From: Treponema sp. | GTDB taxonomy: Bacteria > Spirochaetota > Spirochaetia > Treponematales > Breznakiellaceae | Direction: 5' to 3' | Length of the DNA stretch: 15,376 nucleotides | NCBI GenBank assembly: GCA_031255875.1 | Contig: JAIRRR010000058.1 | Coordinates: 1 to 15,376 of the forward strand | Shown: one piece after another, positions 1-6,401 of the stretch | Position numbering within the stretch: the first letter of the stretch is position 1 | Layout: each line of letters begins with the position of its first letter | The notes under the pieces: generated by a model | Seen by the model: only the letters and a program-made list of their open reading frames with translations | The model's database searches: none | Told to the model about the DNA's origin: nothing | Translations under genes and position numbers: made by a program

Positions 1-143
1 TCGCTCGGGCGCTGCGGTCTCCCGCCGCGCCCTTGGCTCGCGGGCCGGCTCAAAGCCGCCCCGCGTTTCTCTCTCCCTTCCCTAGAATGCCAAAGACCCC
101 GGCCCCAAAAGGGGCCCGCTCTGCCCGCCTCTTCAGGCGGTTT
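1..143 (-). ncRNA. Candidate structured RNA, continues past the left edge
   Basis: No credible protein frame covers this stretch. Instead there are four consecutive strong stem-loops: 7-32 (GGGCGC and GCGG paired with CCGC and GCGCCC, one mismatch; loop reads GAGA on the minus strand, a GNRA tetraloop), 39-65 (about 11 paired positions, one mismatch), 101-116 (GGCCCC, 4-nt loop, GGGGCC) and 119-149 (CTCTGC plus CCGCCT paired with AGGCGG plus GCAGAG, 3-nt bulge). A minus-strand purine-rich segment at about 66-88 looks unpaired. A promoter-like sequence at 148-177 points into it. The outer arm of the 119-149 stem overlaps that promoter's -10, so its full pairing in RNA is uncertain. I saw no tRNA, tmRNA, SRP RNA or RNase P core motif. 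It could instead be a GC-rich repeat cluster. Confidence 0.35.
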
Positions 144-147
144 GCAG

Positions 148-177
148 AGACTACTACAGCTCCCCGCGCTTTGTCAA
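148..177 (-). promoter_or_regulatory. Promoter-like sequence downstream of mglC
   Basis: On the minus strand a perfect -35 TTGACA (172-177) is followed after 18 nt by TAGTCT (148-153), a weak -10 with three of six consensus bases. It lies about 50-80 nt beyond the mglC stop and points toward the left edge into the folded region. The -35 match is strong, the -10 is not. Confidence 0.4.
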
Positions 178-225
178 GCGGCTTTCGCGGTATTTCGCGG
201 CCGGCCGGCGGCTGATCTCGCGCCT

Positions 226-1218
226 CTACGCCCTTTTTGCGTACTTCTTCATGTCAAAAAAGACCGCGACAATAATGATGGCGCCCTTTACCAGGTACTG
301 GTAGTAGGAATCTATAGCGAGGAAGCTCATCCCGTAGTTAATAAGCCCCATGGTGAATATGCCGATTATCATGCCGCTGACGGTCCCGACGCCGCCGTTC
401 TGGGAAACCCCGCCCACCGTGACTGCCGCGATGGCGTCGAGTTCCATGCCGTTCGCGGTAAGGGCGTTGGCCAGGGCAAGGCGGCTTGCCAGCAGCACCC
501 CGGCGCAGCCGTACAGCAGCCCCGCGTAGAGGTACACGCAGACCAGGTTTTTCTCCACGTTGATCCCCGACACCCTGGCGGCCTGGGCGTTCCCGCCTAT
601 GGCGTAGAAATTGGTCCCCTGCCTGGTATGCCGCAGCAATACCCAGATGACCATGGCTATGACAAGCACGTAGACGCCCAGGAAGGGAATCTGGAAGAAG
701 GAGGGGCCGAAGGAATTCTGGGCTATGGTCTTGAACGCGGGGGTAAGGGAGCTTACGATCGCGGCCTTGGTGTAGATAAGCTGGATTCCCCGGGCAATGG
801 ACATGGTCCCCAGGGTCGCGATAAACGGGGGCAGTTTCCCGTAGGCGACAAGGACGCCGTTGAAAAGCCCGAAGACGCCGCCTGCGGCTATGCCCGCCAC
901 AATGGGCACTATCAGGGGGAAGGAATGGCCGTAGTAGAGGGCTGTCTCGTAGGTAGGAATCTGCGCGAACGAGGCCGCCACCGAGGCGGTCAGGCATACC
1001 ACGTACCCGATGGAAAGGTCGATGCCCTTTGTGATGATGATCATCCCGACGCCCAGGGACGCGAAGGCCCGCACCGCCTCGGCAATGATCAGGGTCTTTA
1101 TGGAATCCCAGGTAAGGGCCCGCCCGCGGGTAAGGATCGCCAGCACGAAAAGCAGTACAACAAAGGTGACAAAGGTGGTGTACTTGCTCAAAAACTGCTT
1201 CCATTTTATCTCTTTCAT
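226..1218 (-). CDS. mglC: Galactose/glucose ABC transporter permease MglC
   Basis: Inner-membrane permease of a high-affinity monosaccharide ABC importer; it would form the channel for sugar delivered by MglB, with MglA supplying ATP hydrolysis. The 330-aa product is close to E. coli MglC (336 aa) and strongly hydrophobic throughout. The conserved permease stretch PPFIATLGTMSIARGI lies mid-protein, and the C-terminal third contains GMELDAIAAVTVGGVS, NGGVGTVSG and LVKGAIIIVAVFFDMKKYA, all close to MglC family sequence. The ATG is preceded by AGAGG in a duplicated motif (1222-1249). It is the last gene of the mgl operon, about 80 nt after mglA. The related RbsC/XylH permeases are less likely given the MglC-like tail and the neighbours. 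Identification is by remembered family sequence, not a database search. Confidence 0.88.
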   Translation of the reverse strand: MKEIKWKQFLSKYTTFVTFVVLLFVLAILTRGRALTWDSIKTLIIAEAVRAFASLGVGMIIITKGIDLSIGYVVCLTASVAASFAQIPTYETALYYGHSFPLIVPIVAGIAAGGVFGLFNGVLVAYGKLPPFIATLGTMSIARGIQLIYTKAAIVSSLTPAFKTIAQNSFGPSFFQIPFLGVYVLVIAMVIWVLLRHTRQGTNFYAIGGNAQAARVSGINVEKNLVCVYLYAGLLYGCAGVLLASRLALANALTANGMELDAIAAVTVGGVSQNGGVGTVSGMIIGIFTMGLINYGMSFLAIDSYYQYLVKGAIIIVAVFFDMKKYAKRA

Positions 1219-1221
1219 AAA

Positions 1222-1249
1222 AAACCTCTATAAACTAAACCTCTATAAA
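1222..1249 (-). repeat. Duplicated ribosome-binding motif before mglC
   Basis: The 13-bp sequence TTTATAGAGGTTT (minus strand) occurs twice, at 1222-1234 and 1237-1249, with a 15-bp period. Only the copy nearer the ATG (1218) is at Shine-Dalgarno distance. The other may be a remnant of a small tandem duplication or a standby site. Confidence 0.7.
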
Positions 1250-1252
1250 AAG

Positions 1253-1269
1253 CGGCGGCATTGCCGCCG
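1253..1269. repeat. Perfect small palindrome in the mglA-mglC gap
   Basis: CGGCGGCA and TGCCGCCG face each other across one base. In RNA this would be a short GC-rich hairpin between mglA and mglC. There is no T-run on the minus strand, so it is not a classical terminator; it could slow mRNA decay or be chance in GC-rich DNA. Confidence 0.4.
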
Positions 1270-1298
1270 GCCTTCAATCGGACGCGAACGCGGGGCGT

Positions 1299-2816
1299 TC
1301 ACACAAATTCCTTGATAAACCTGGTGGCGTAACGCATAATCTCTTCCTGGGTTGCCTCTTCCTTCGCAAGGGTCCCGGTGAGGCGGCCTTCGCAAAGCAC
1401 CAGGACCCGGTGGCTCATGCCGATAAGTTCCGGCATCTCGCTGGAGACCATGATAATGGCCTTGCCCTGTTTTACCAGTTCCGCCATGATGGTGTAAATT
1501 TCGTACTTGGCCCCCACGTCGATCCCCCGGGTCGGCTCGTCCATAATCAGGATGTCGGGCAGGGTCATAAGCCAGCGGCTCAAAATTACCTTCTGCTGGT
1601 TTCCGCCGGAAAGGTTCTGGATCATGGTAGACATGGAAGGGGTCTTGGTCCTGAGCTGCTCGTTCTGGTTCCTCGCCATCTGCGCGAGGCGCTTGTGATC
1701 CAGAAGCCCGATCCTGTTCTGGTATTTCCCCAGGGACGGGATGGTGGTATTCACCGTCACGTCCAGCAGGGGGAAGATGCCCGTGCTGCGCCGGTCTTCG
1801 GTTACAAGCCCTATGCCGGCGTTGATGGCGTTAAGCGGGGTAAGTTTCCTGATGGGCCTGCCCTTTACCAGGACTTCCCCGGACGCCACCGCCCTGATCC
1901 CGAAGATAGACTCCACAAGCTCCGTGCGCTGGGCGCCCACAAGGCCCCCCAGCCCCAGGATCTCCCCCTCGCGCAGATCGAAGCTGATGTCCTTAAAGGA
2001 ACGGGGATTCAGCGCGGTAAGGTTCTTCACCCTGAGGCAGACTTCCCCGACAGCCGATTCTACCGGCGGGAAGCGGTGGGTAATGTCCCGGCCCACCATC
2101 AGGGAGATGAGCCTGTTGCTGTCGATTTCCGCGATGGGGTAGGTGCCGATTGCCTTGCCGTCGCGCATTACCGTAACAAGATCGGCAATCTGGAAAATTT
2201 CCTCCATTTTGTGGGAAATATATATAATCGCCACGCCCTTTTGCCGGAGATCCCGGATAATCTCAAAAAGATGGGCAACTTCGTTTTCGGTTAACGATGA
2301 GGTAGGCTCGTCCATGACTACGATGGACGCGTTATACGAAACAGCCCGGGCAATCTCGCAGCCCTGCTGCTGGCTTATGGAGAGGGTGCTCATCCGTGCG
2401 CCGGGATCGAACTCGTACTTGAGGCTTCTGAGCAGGCCCCTGGTATCCTCGAGCATTTTTCTATGGTCAATCAAATGAAGGCCGTTCACCGGCTCCCGGC
2501 CCAGCCATAGATTCTGGGCCACCGATCTTTCGGGCACATTGGACAATTCCTGGTGGATCATGGACACGCCGGCGCGCATGGCGTCGGCGGCGCTGTTAAA
2601 GCGGCATTCCTTCCCGCCGAGCGTTATTTTACCGGCGTCCATCCGGTAAATTCCAAAGAGGCACTTCATCAAGGTGGACTTGCCGGCGCCGTTCTCTCCC
2701 ATAAGGGCGTGTACCGTCCCCGGACTGACCCGGAACGTTACATCATCCAGGGCCAGAACCCCGGGGAACTGTTTGGTAACCCCGACCATTTCCAGAACAG
2801 GGGCTGTGTCTTCCAT
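1299..2816 (-). CDS. mglA: Galactose/glucose ABC transporter ATP-binding protein MglA
   Basis: Cytoplasmic ATPase of the importer, with two fused ABC domains in 505 aa (E. coli MglA: 506). Domain 1: Walker A GENGAGKST at 40-48, signature LSISQQQ at 145-151, Walker B IVVMDEPTSSL at 165-175 and switch His in YISHKMEEIFQ. Domain 2: the Walker A position reads GLVGAQRTEL (around 291-300), degenerate as is usual in MglA/RbsA proteins; its signature LSGGNQQ (402-408) and Walker B ILIMDEPTRGID (422-433) are intact. The GAQRTELVESIFGIR stretch resembles MglA more than RbsA. The start is supported by AGGGAG eight nt before the ATG. It lies between mglB and mglC in the same direction. The long folded gap from mglB suggests that mglA is expressed below the level of the binding protein. 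Confidence 0.9.
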   Translation of the reverse strand: MEDTAPVLEMVGVTKQFPGVLALDDVTFRVSPGTVHALMGENGAGKSTLMKCLFGIYRMDAGKITLGGKECRFNSAADAMRAGVSMIHQELSNVPERSVAQNLWLGREPVNGLHLIDHRKMLEDTRGLLRSLKYEFDPGARMSTLSISQQQGCEIARAVSYNASIVVMDEPTSSLTENEVAHLFEIIRDLRQKGVAIIYISHKMEEIFQIADLVTVMRDGKAIGTYPIAEIDSNRLISLMVGRDITHRFPPVESAVGEVCLRVKNLTALNPRSFKDISFDLREGEILGLGGLVGAQRTELVESIFGIRAVASGEVLVKGRPIRKLTPLNAINAGIGLVTEDRRSTGIFPLLDVTVNTTIPSLGKYQNRIGLLDHKRLAQMARNQNEQLRTKTPSMSTMIQNLSGGNQQKVILSRWLMTLPDILIMDEPTRGIDVGAKYEIYTIMAELVKQGKAIIMVSSEMPELIGMSHRVLVLCEGRLTGTLAKEEATQEEIMRYATRFIKEFV

Positions 2817-2850
2817 CGCCGCTCCCTAAAAAATCGCCGGTATCCGCAGC

Positions 2851-2921
2851 GCCGGGCGGCGCGGGCCGGGAAAAGGCCGGCCGGACTGCCAGCCGGTGTT
2901 TCCCCCTATCCGCCGCCCGGC
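2851..2921. repeat. GC-rich inverted repeat upstream of mglA
   Basis: An 11-bp arm GCCGGGCGGCG (2851-2861) is repeated in perfect inverted form at 2911-2921, 49 nt apart. The interval contains further GGCCGG runs, and a 10-bp palindrome ACCGGCCGGT follows at 2931-2940. With the element at 2983-3111 it fills the 294-nt mglB-mglA gap with potential RNA structure. There is no sign of a gene in the gap. Confidence 0.5.
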
Positions 2922-2982
2922 CGCCGAAGAACCGGCCGGTAATTTTTACCCGCTAAAAAACCTGGCAGCCTGTCGCACTGGT

Positions 2983-3111
2983 GGATTTTTGCGCCATCAG
3001 TAACGCAAAAATCCCGATTATCCGGCGTGCTGCGAACCTTCGGTTCGACGCAGTTTGGAAGGTGAAAAATCGCCTAATCGGCGATTTTATGCGCGAAGCG
3101 CAACAAACTGC
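2983..3111. repeat. Multi-hairpin REP-like element ending at the mglB stop codon
   Basis: Five nested or consecutive inverted repeats: GGATTTTTGCG/CGCAAAAATCC (2983-2993 and 3004-3014, perfect), CGAACC/GGTTCG (3033-3038 and 3042-3047), GCAGTTTG/CAAACTGC (3050-3057 and 3104-3111, enclosing the next two), AAAATCGCC/GGCGATTTT (3066-3074 and 3080-3088) and TGCGC/GCGCA (3090-3094 and 3098-3102). The layout resembles a compact REP or MITE-like unit rather than a single terminator. Its last pair reaches base 3111, the edge of the mglB stop codon. A looser relative may lie at 13260-13358. Confidence 0.6.
3065..3088 (-). terminator. Terminator-like hairpin just after mglB
   Basis: Read on the minus strand, a 9-bp stem (AAAATCGCC with GGCGATTTT, 5-nt loop) is followed by a T-tract and lies about 22 nt beyond the mglB stop. 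It has the form of an intrinsic terminator, but mglA and mglC lie downstream in the same direction. Partial termination, or 3'-end protection of mglB mRNA, would give excess binding protein. Because the arms are A/T-ended palindromes, it could also work on the plus strand. Confidence 0.6.
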
Positions 3112-4235
3112 TAGTGGGACTTGTAATAATCCGAATCTTTGTCTACCGGGACGAAAGGCACCAGGTAGCACTGCCCGATGATGGAAGCGTCATTGGCCGG
3201 CGCTTCGTCGATGGGCGTGGTGGCCGCAGGGGTCCCGCCCGCGGGATTGCCGGCCCTGTAGGCCCCGGTGGCAACCTGGTGGATCACGTCAAAGGCGGCC
3301 GCCGACTGGCCCACCGCGTCCTGAAGGACCGTCGCGAAGAGCTTGTTTTCCTTCATGGAGTTGATGGCGTCCTGGGTGGCGTCGATGCCGTAGACCGGGA
3401 CCGTAAGTATGGTCCCGTCGCTCGCGTCGCTCTTGGTAAGGCCGTTCTGGATAAGGGATTCCACCGCGCCAAGGGCCATGCCGTCGTTCTGGGCCGCGAC
3501 TACGTTGAACTGGCCCCGGTAGGCCGCGATCCACGCGTCCATTTTCTGCTGGGACTGGTCCGGGGTCCAGTTGGCGGTATCGCGGGCGACCACGTTTACC
3601 GTATAGCCCCGGGTCTTAAGTTCCGCCAAAAGCCCCGCTTCCCGGTTTACCTGGGCGGGATGCCCGAGCTGGCCCAGAATAAGGATCATGTCCAGGGTTT
3701 TGCCGGGCGCCTTGTCGGCGTTTTTGTCAAAGTAGTCCGCGATAAGCTGGCCCTGGTAGCGGCCGCCCACAAATTCCGGGGACGAGGCGAAGAAGAAGTT
3801 CTTCCCCACCTTAAGGGAATCGGTAGTAGGCTGGATATTGGAATAGGCCGCAGCCCCGTCCTTTTCCTGGATAAGCTGGTTCATTTGCTCCGAGAGTTCG
3901 GATACCACGGGAACTATTACAAAATATTTGTAACCCTGGTTGAGCAGAGTCTGGAGCTGGGTGAGCTGGGTAGCGCCGTCGCTCCGGGCATCCTGGACGT
4001 TCAGGTCCACGCCTTTTTCCTGGGCCAGCTTCCGGACATTGTCGGAGTAATCCTTCAGGAATTGCTCGTCCATGTTCCGCATAAGCAGGGCGATCTGGGG
4101 AGCGCTGACCGCCGCGCTTCCGCCCGACTGCTGCTCGCCGCCGCCGGCCGCTCCGTCTCTGCGCTGGCAGCCCGTCAGAATCAGCGCGGCAAAAAGACCC
4201 GCCGCCATTGCCAAAGCAAGCACAAACTTCTTCAT
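3111..4235 (-). CDS. mglB: Glucose/galactose-binding lipoprotein MglB
   Basis: Substrate-binding protein of the mgl importer, anchored by lipid. The 374-aa precursor starts with a basic, hydrophobic signal and lipobox LTGC, giving a lipidated Cys23, then a Gly/Ser-rich linker. From about residue 46 it is a periplasmic-binding-protein type 1 fold. By eye against E. coli MglB, the pocket residues kept are D56, N133, H192, R198, W223, N250 and D285. Two look changed: the Asp after the HP motif is Ala194, and an Asn near 305 is Gln. It most resembles treponemal MglB-2 (T. pallidum TP0684, known to bind glucose), so glucose may be the main substrate. GGAGGT sits 6 nt before the ATG. First gene of the operon, behind a strong promoter. 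Confidence 0.88.
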   Translation of the reverse strand: MKKFVLALAMAAGLFAALILTGCQRRDGAAGGGEQQSGGSAAVSAPQIALLMRNMDEQFLKDYSDNVRKLAQEKGVDLNVQDARSDGATQLTQLQTLLNQGYKYFVIVPVVSELSEQMNQLIQEKDGAAAYSNIQPTTDSLKVGKNFFFASSPEFVGGRYQGQLIADYFDKNADKAPGKTLDMILILGQLGHPAQVNREAGLLAELKTRGYTVNVVARDTANWTPDQSQQKMDAWIAAYRGQFNVVAAQNDGMALGAVESLIQNGLTKSDASDGTILTVPVYGIDATQDAINSMKENKLFATVLQDAVGQSAAAFDVIHQVATGAYRAGNPAGGTPAATTPIDEAPANDASIIGQCYLVPFVPVDKDSDYYKSH

Positions 4236-4279
4236 TCTAAACCTCCATAAATAATAGAAATGTATTCGACACTCGTAAC

Positions 4280-4308
4280 AGTATATTTCATTTTTTGGTA
4301 ACTGTCAA
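4280..4308 (-). promoter_or_regulatory. Strong sigma70-type promoter of the mgl operon
   Basis: Minus strand: perfect -35 TTGACA (4303-4308), 17-nt spacer with an A6 tract, and -10 TATACT (4280-4285, five of six consensus bases). Transcription should start near 4273, giving a leader of about 37 nt with a GGAGGT ribosome site. I saw no convincing operator palindrome beside it. Confidence 0.82.
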
Positions 4309-4318
4309 ATGGTCGCGT

Positions 4319-4368
4319 TGCCGGAGGCCCCGGCCGCGCATGGAACGGAAGGGCCGCGGGCTCCGGCA
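4319..4368. repeat. Imperfect inverted repeat between copZ and the mgl promoter
   Basis: TGCCGGAG plus a GC-rich extension at 4319-4335 pairs with 4352-4368 with a few mismatches, giving a 17-bp stem with a 16-nt loop. It begins a few bases beyond the copZ stop and may insulate copZ from the mgl promoter. There is no T-run, so it is not a canonical intrinsic terminator. Confidence 0.4.
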
Positions 4369-4373
4369 GGCTG

Positions 4374-4574
4374 CTAGGCCACTTCGTAGCCCGCTTCTTC
4401 CACTGCGGCCTTGAGCGCGTCCGGGCTTACGGAGTCCCCGTGTTCCACCTCGGCGGACTGCTTTTCCAGGTCCACCCTGGCGGAAGTGACCCCCGCCACG
4501 CCCTTGAGCGCCTCGGTAACGTGACGCACGCAATGCTCGCAGGACATCCCGTCGATCTTCAGTGTAGTTTTCAT
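4374..4574 (-). CDS. copZ: CopZ-like heavy-metal-binding chaperone (HMA domain)
   Basis: A 66-aa single-domain heavy-metal-associated protein. The metal loop GMSCEHC (residues 9-15) has the MxCxxC pair C12 and C15 that binds Cu(I), and the tail AAVEEAGYEV is typical of the last strand of the ferredoxin-like fold. Family members shuttle copper in the cytoplasm to a CopA-type P-ATPase or a copper-responsive repressor. No such partner lies in this window, so the gene looks like an orphan. The ATG follows a GGGGGT ribosome site at 6-7 nt. Mercury or another soft metal cannot be excluded from sequence alone. It diverges from tcdA across a 191-nt gap that holds the likely tcdA promoter and no other gene I can see. 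Confidence 0.85.
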   Translation of the reverse strand: MKTTLKIDGMSCEHCVRHVTEALKGVAGVTSARVDLEKQSAEVEHGDSVSPDALKAAVEEAGYEVA

Positions 4575-4728
4575 GGCACACCCCCTATGACAAGCTGACA
4601 GGCCGTAAGGCTTATACCGTGAGTCTAGCAGGATATGCCTGTTTGGGGAATACGCCGAGGAACCGTTCCCCGAGGCCGATGCCCCGGGGGGGCGGGCGCG
4701 CCGGTTCTTTCATGGCTGCCTGCGGTTG

Positions 4729-4758
4729 TTTACCACGATACCCCCGGCATGTTAGACT
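4729..4758 (+). promoter_or_regulatory. Candidate promoter of the tcdA operon
   Basis: TTTACC (4729-4734), 18-nt spacer, TAGACT (4753-4758). Each hexamer matches four of six consensus bases. The ATG at 4766 begins 7 nt beyond the -10, where transcription would normally start, and no Shine-Dalgarno sequence is visible, so the mRNA may be leaderless. Confidence 0.4.
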
Positions 4759-4765
4759 GTTTCCC

Positions 4766-5671
4766 ATGGCGGTCAATCCGATTTTTCAGCGCCTCGCCCT
4801 TCTTACCGGGCGGGAAACCCTGGACGCGCTGGGCGGCACCCGGGTTGTTGTTTTCGGCGTCGGGGGCGTGGGAAGCTGGTGCGCGGAAGCCCTAGTCCGT
4901 TCGGGCATAGGGCGCATCGCTATCGTTGATTCGGACACGGTTTGCATTACCAATATTAACCGGCAGGCGCAGGCCACAAGCGCCACCGTGGGGGAATTTA
5001 AAACAGAGGCGCTTAAGAAAAGGCTTTTGGAGATAAACCCCCGCTGCGAGGTAGTCCCGTATGGCAGGGTTTTCTGCCGGGAGAGCGCCGGGGGCTTCGG
5101 CATTGAAAGGGCGGATTACGTGATCGACGCCATCGACAGCCTGTCCAACAAACTCGACCTTATCGAATACTGCGATCGCGCGCGCGTCCCGCTCTTTTCT
5201 TCCATGGGGATGGCGCAGAAACTCGACCCTACCCGGCTTAAAACCGCCGGTATCTGGGAAACAAAAGGATGCCCCCTGGCCCGGCTGGTCAGGGCGGGCC
5301 TTAGAAAGCGGGACTTTACCGGCTCTTTTACCGTGGTCTACAGCGACGAGAAGCTCCCCCTGGATACCGGGGCGGAGGCCGCCTGCGGTACGGCGCGGTG
5401 TCTGTGCCCTTCGCGGTCCCGCGATTCCCTCGCGCCCTGCGGGGCAGGGGAAGACGGCCGGGCCGTCGAATGGTGCAGTTCCAAAAAAGTTATTAACGGC
5501 AGCGCCGTTACGGTTACCGCCGCCGCCGGCATGATTCTGGCGAGCCTTGTCCTGCGGGACATCTACGGCCGCTGCCACGGATCTGCGGGTAACGGCGTTG
5601 CTGTTAATGCCGGCGCTGTCCCCGTTGCCGCAGCGGCGTTGTCTTCCGGGGGCGTTCCCGCCCGTGGCTGA
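4766..5671 (+). CDS. tcdA: tRNA threonylcarbamoyladenosine dehydratase TcdA (CsdL)
   Basis: E1-like ThiF-family enzyme that uses ATP to cyclise t6A37 of ANN-decoding tRNAs into ct6A. The 301-aa protein has the nucleotide-binding GVGGVGSW (31-38), SDTVCITNINRQ (56-67), YVIDAIDS (118-125) and a C-terminal INGSAVTVTAAAGMILAS helix region. E. coli TcdA is about 268 aa. The extra length is a low-complexity, Cys-containing insert at about 205-238 and a C-terminal tail that overlaps the next gene. I chose the ATG at 4766 because E. coli-like homology begins right after it; the frame is open upstream to 4619 but those residues look non-homologous. It overlaps the ttcA-like gene by 8 nt. HesA/MoeB-type E1 proteins are alternatives, less likely given DAIDS and the length. 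Confidence 0.85.
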   Translation: MAVNPIFQRLALLTGRETLDALGGTRVVVFGVGGVGSWCAEALVRSGIGRIAIVDSDTVCITNINRQAQATSATVGEFKTEALKKRLLEINPRCEVVPYGRVFCRESAGGFGIERADYVIDAIDSLSNKLDLIEYCDRARVPLFSSMGMAQKLDPTRLKTAGIWETKGCPLARLVRAGLRKRDFTGSFTVVYSDEKLPLDTGAEAACGTARCLCPSRSRDSLAPCGAGEDGRAVEWCSSKKVINGSAVTVTAAAGMILASLVLRDIYGRCHGSAGNGVAVNAGAVPVAAAALSSGGVPARG

Positions 5672-6401
5672 CCGCTTTCTCCGCAGGGCGCCGGCGGCCG
5701 AGGCGGTGCGGAAACTTGCCGCCAGGATGATCCTGGAAAAGGGCCTTGTTGCCGAAGGGGACCGCATCCTCATCGCCGTGTCGGGGGGCAAGGATTCCAC
5801 GGTCATGGCCTGGGCGCTTTCCTCGCTGCGCCCCGCGTTAAAGCGGAACTACGAACTGGAAGCGCTCCACGTCTCAAGCGATTTCTGCTCGTGCTGCAAG
5901 AAAACGGCGCTCCGTTCCCGGCTTGAAGGATGGGGAATTCCGTTTACGGATATTTTTGTGCCGGTCATAGGGAGGCTCAAGCCGGGGAGGAAGATGAACT
6001 GTTACTGGTGTTCTACCCAGAGGCGGACGGAGCTGCTCAAATATTCCATGGAACACAACTTCAACAAGATAGCCCTGGGCCATCATCTTGATGATATTAT
6101 CGAAACTTTTTTTATGAATATGACCGCCAAGGGGGAGCTGCTGGCAATGCCCGTGCTCCTCAAGTACCGGAAGTACCCGGTAAGCCTTGTCCGGCCCCTG
6201 GGCCTTGTAGAGGAAAAGCAGATAATCGCCTGCGCGGAGGAATTGGATATTGCCCGGGCCGTCTGCACCTGCCCCTACGGCATTCACTCGGACCGCCGGG
6301 TTATGCGCGGGCGTGTCGCGGAATTTACCGGGAACTCCGGGGCGGTAAAGCGGCGTATACTCAAGGCGATGGACGGTATGCTATGCGACTTGCCGATATA
6401 G
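5664..6401 (+). CDS. TtcA-like tRNA 2-thiocytidine synthetase (PP-loop ATPase)
   Basis: PP-loop ATP pyrophosphatase of the TtcA/TilS superfamily, probably thiolating cytidine 32 in tRNA with an iron-sulfur cluster. In the 245-aa product the PP-loop is SGGKDS (40-45). NCYWCSTQRR (112-121) supplies the Cys pair C113/C116, IALGHHLDDIIETFFMN (136-152) is the diagnostic TtcA motif, and VCTCPYG holds C201. E. coli TtcA ligates its cluster with three Cys matching C113, C116 and C201. Here the last motif is C-x-C rather than C-x2-C, and an extra CSCC (75-78) is present. I chose the GTG at 5664, with GGGGGCG about 8 nt upstream, overlapping the tcdA stop and so probably translationally coupled. A divergent TtcA paralogue with another tRNA target is possible. 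Confidence 0.75.
   Translation: MADRFLRRAPAAEAVRKLAARMILEKGLVAEGDRILIAVSGGKDSTVMAWALSSLRPALKRNYELEALHVSSDFCSCCKKTALRSRLEGWGIPFTDIFVPVIGRLKPGRKMNCYWCSTQRRTELLKYSMEHNFNKIALGHHLDDIIETFFMNMTAKGELLAMPVLLKYRKYPVSLVRPLGLVEEKQIIACAEELDIARAVCTCPYGIHSDRRVMRGRVAEFTGNSGAVKRRILKAMDGMLCDLPI

Noticed and set aside
1..143. RNase P RNA, tmRNA or SRP RNA
   Set aside because: None of their conserved core sequences is visible on either strand.
33..215. Short plus-strand frame of 60 codons at the left edge
   Set aside because: Arg/Pro/Ser-rich, no ribosome site, and it crosses several strong hairpins; better explained as non-coding.
142..1233. Long plus-strand open frame (363 codons)
   Set aside because: It lies opposite mglC and its translation is low-complexity Gly/His/Pro-rich with no domain; open only because of GC-rich codon use on the other strand.
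3114..4250. Plus-strand open frame of 378 codons
   Set aside because: Antisense shadow of mglB; no recognisable motif, while mglB has promoter, ribosome site, signal peptide and fold.
4619..4765. 49-residue N-terminal extension of TcdA
   Set aside because: Not similar to TcdA proteins, no ribosome site at its start, and it contains the likely promoter.
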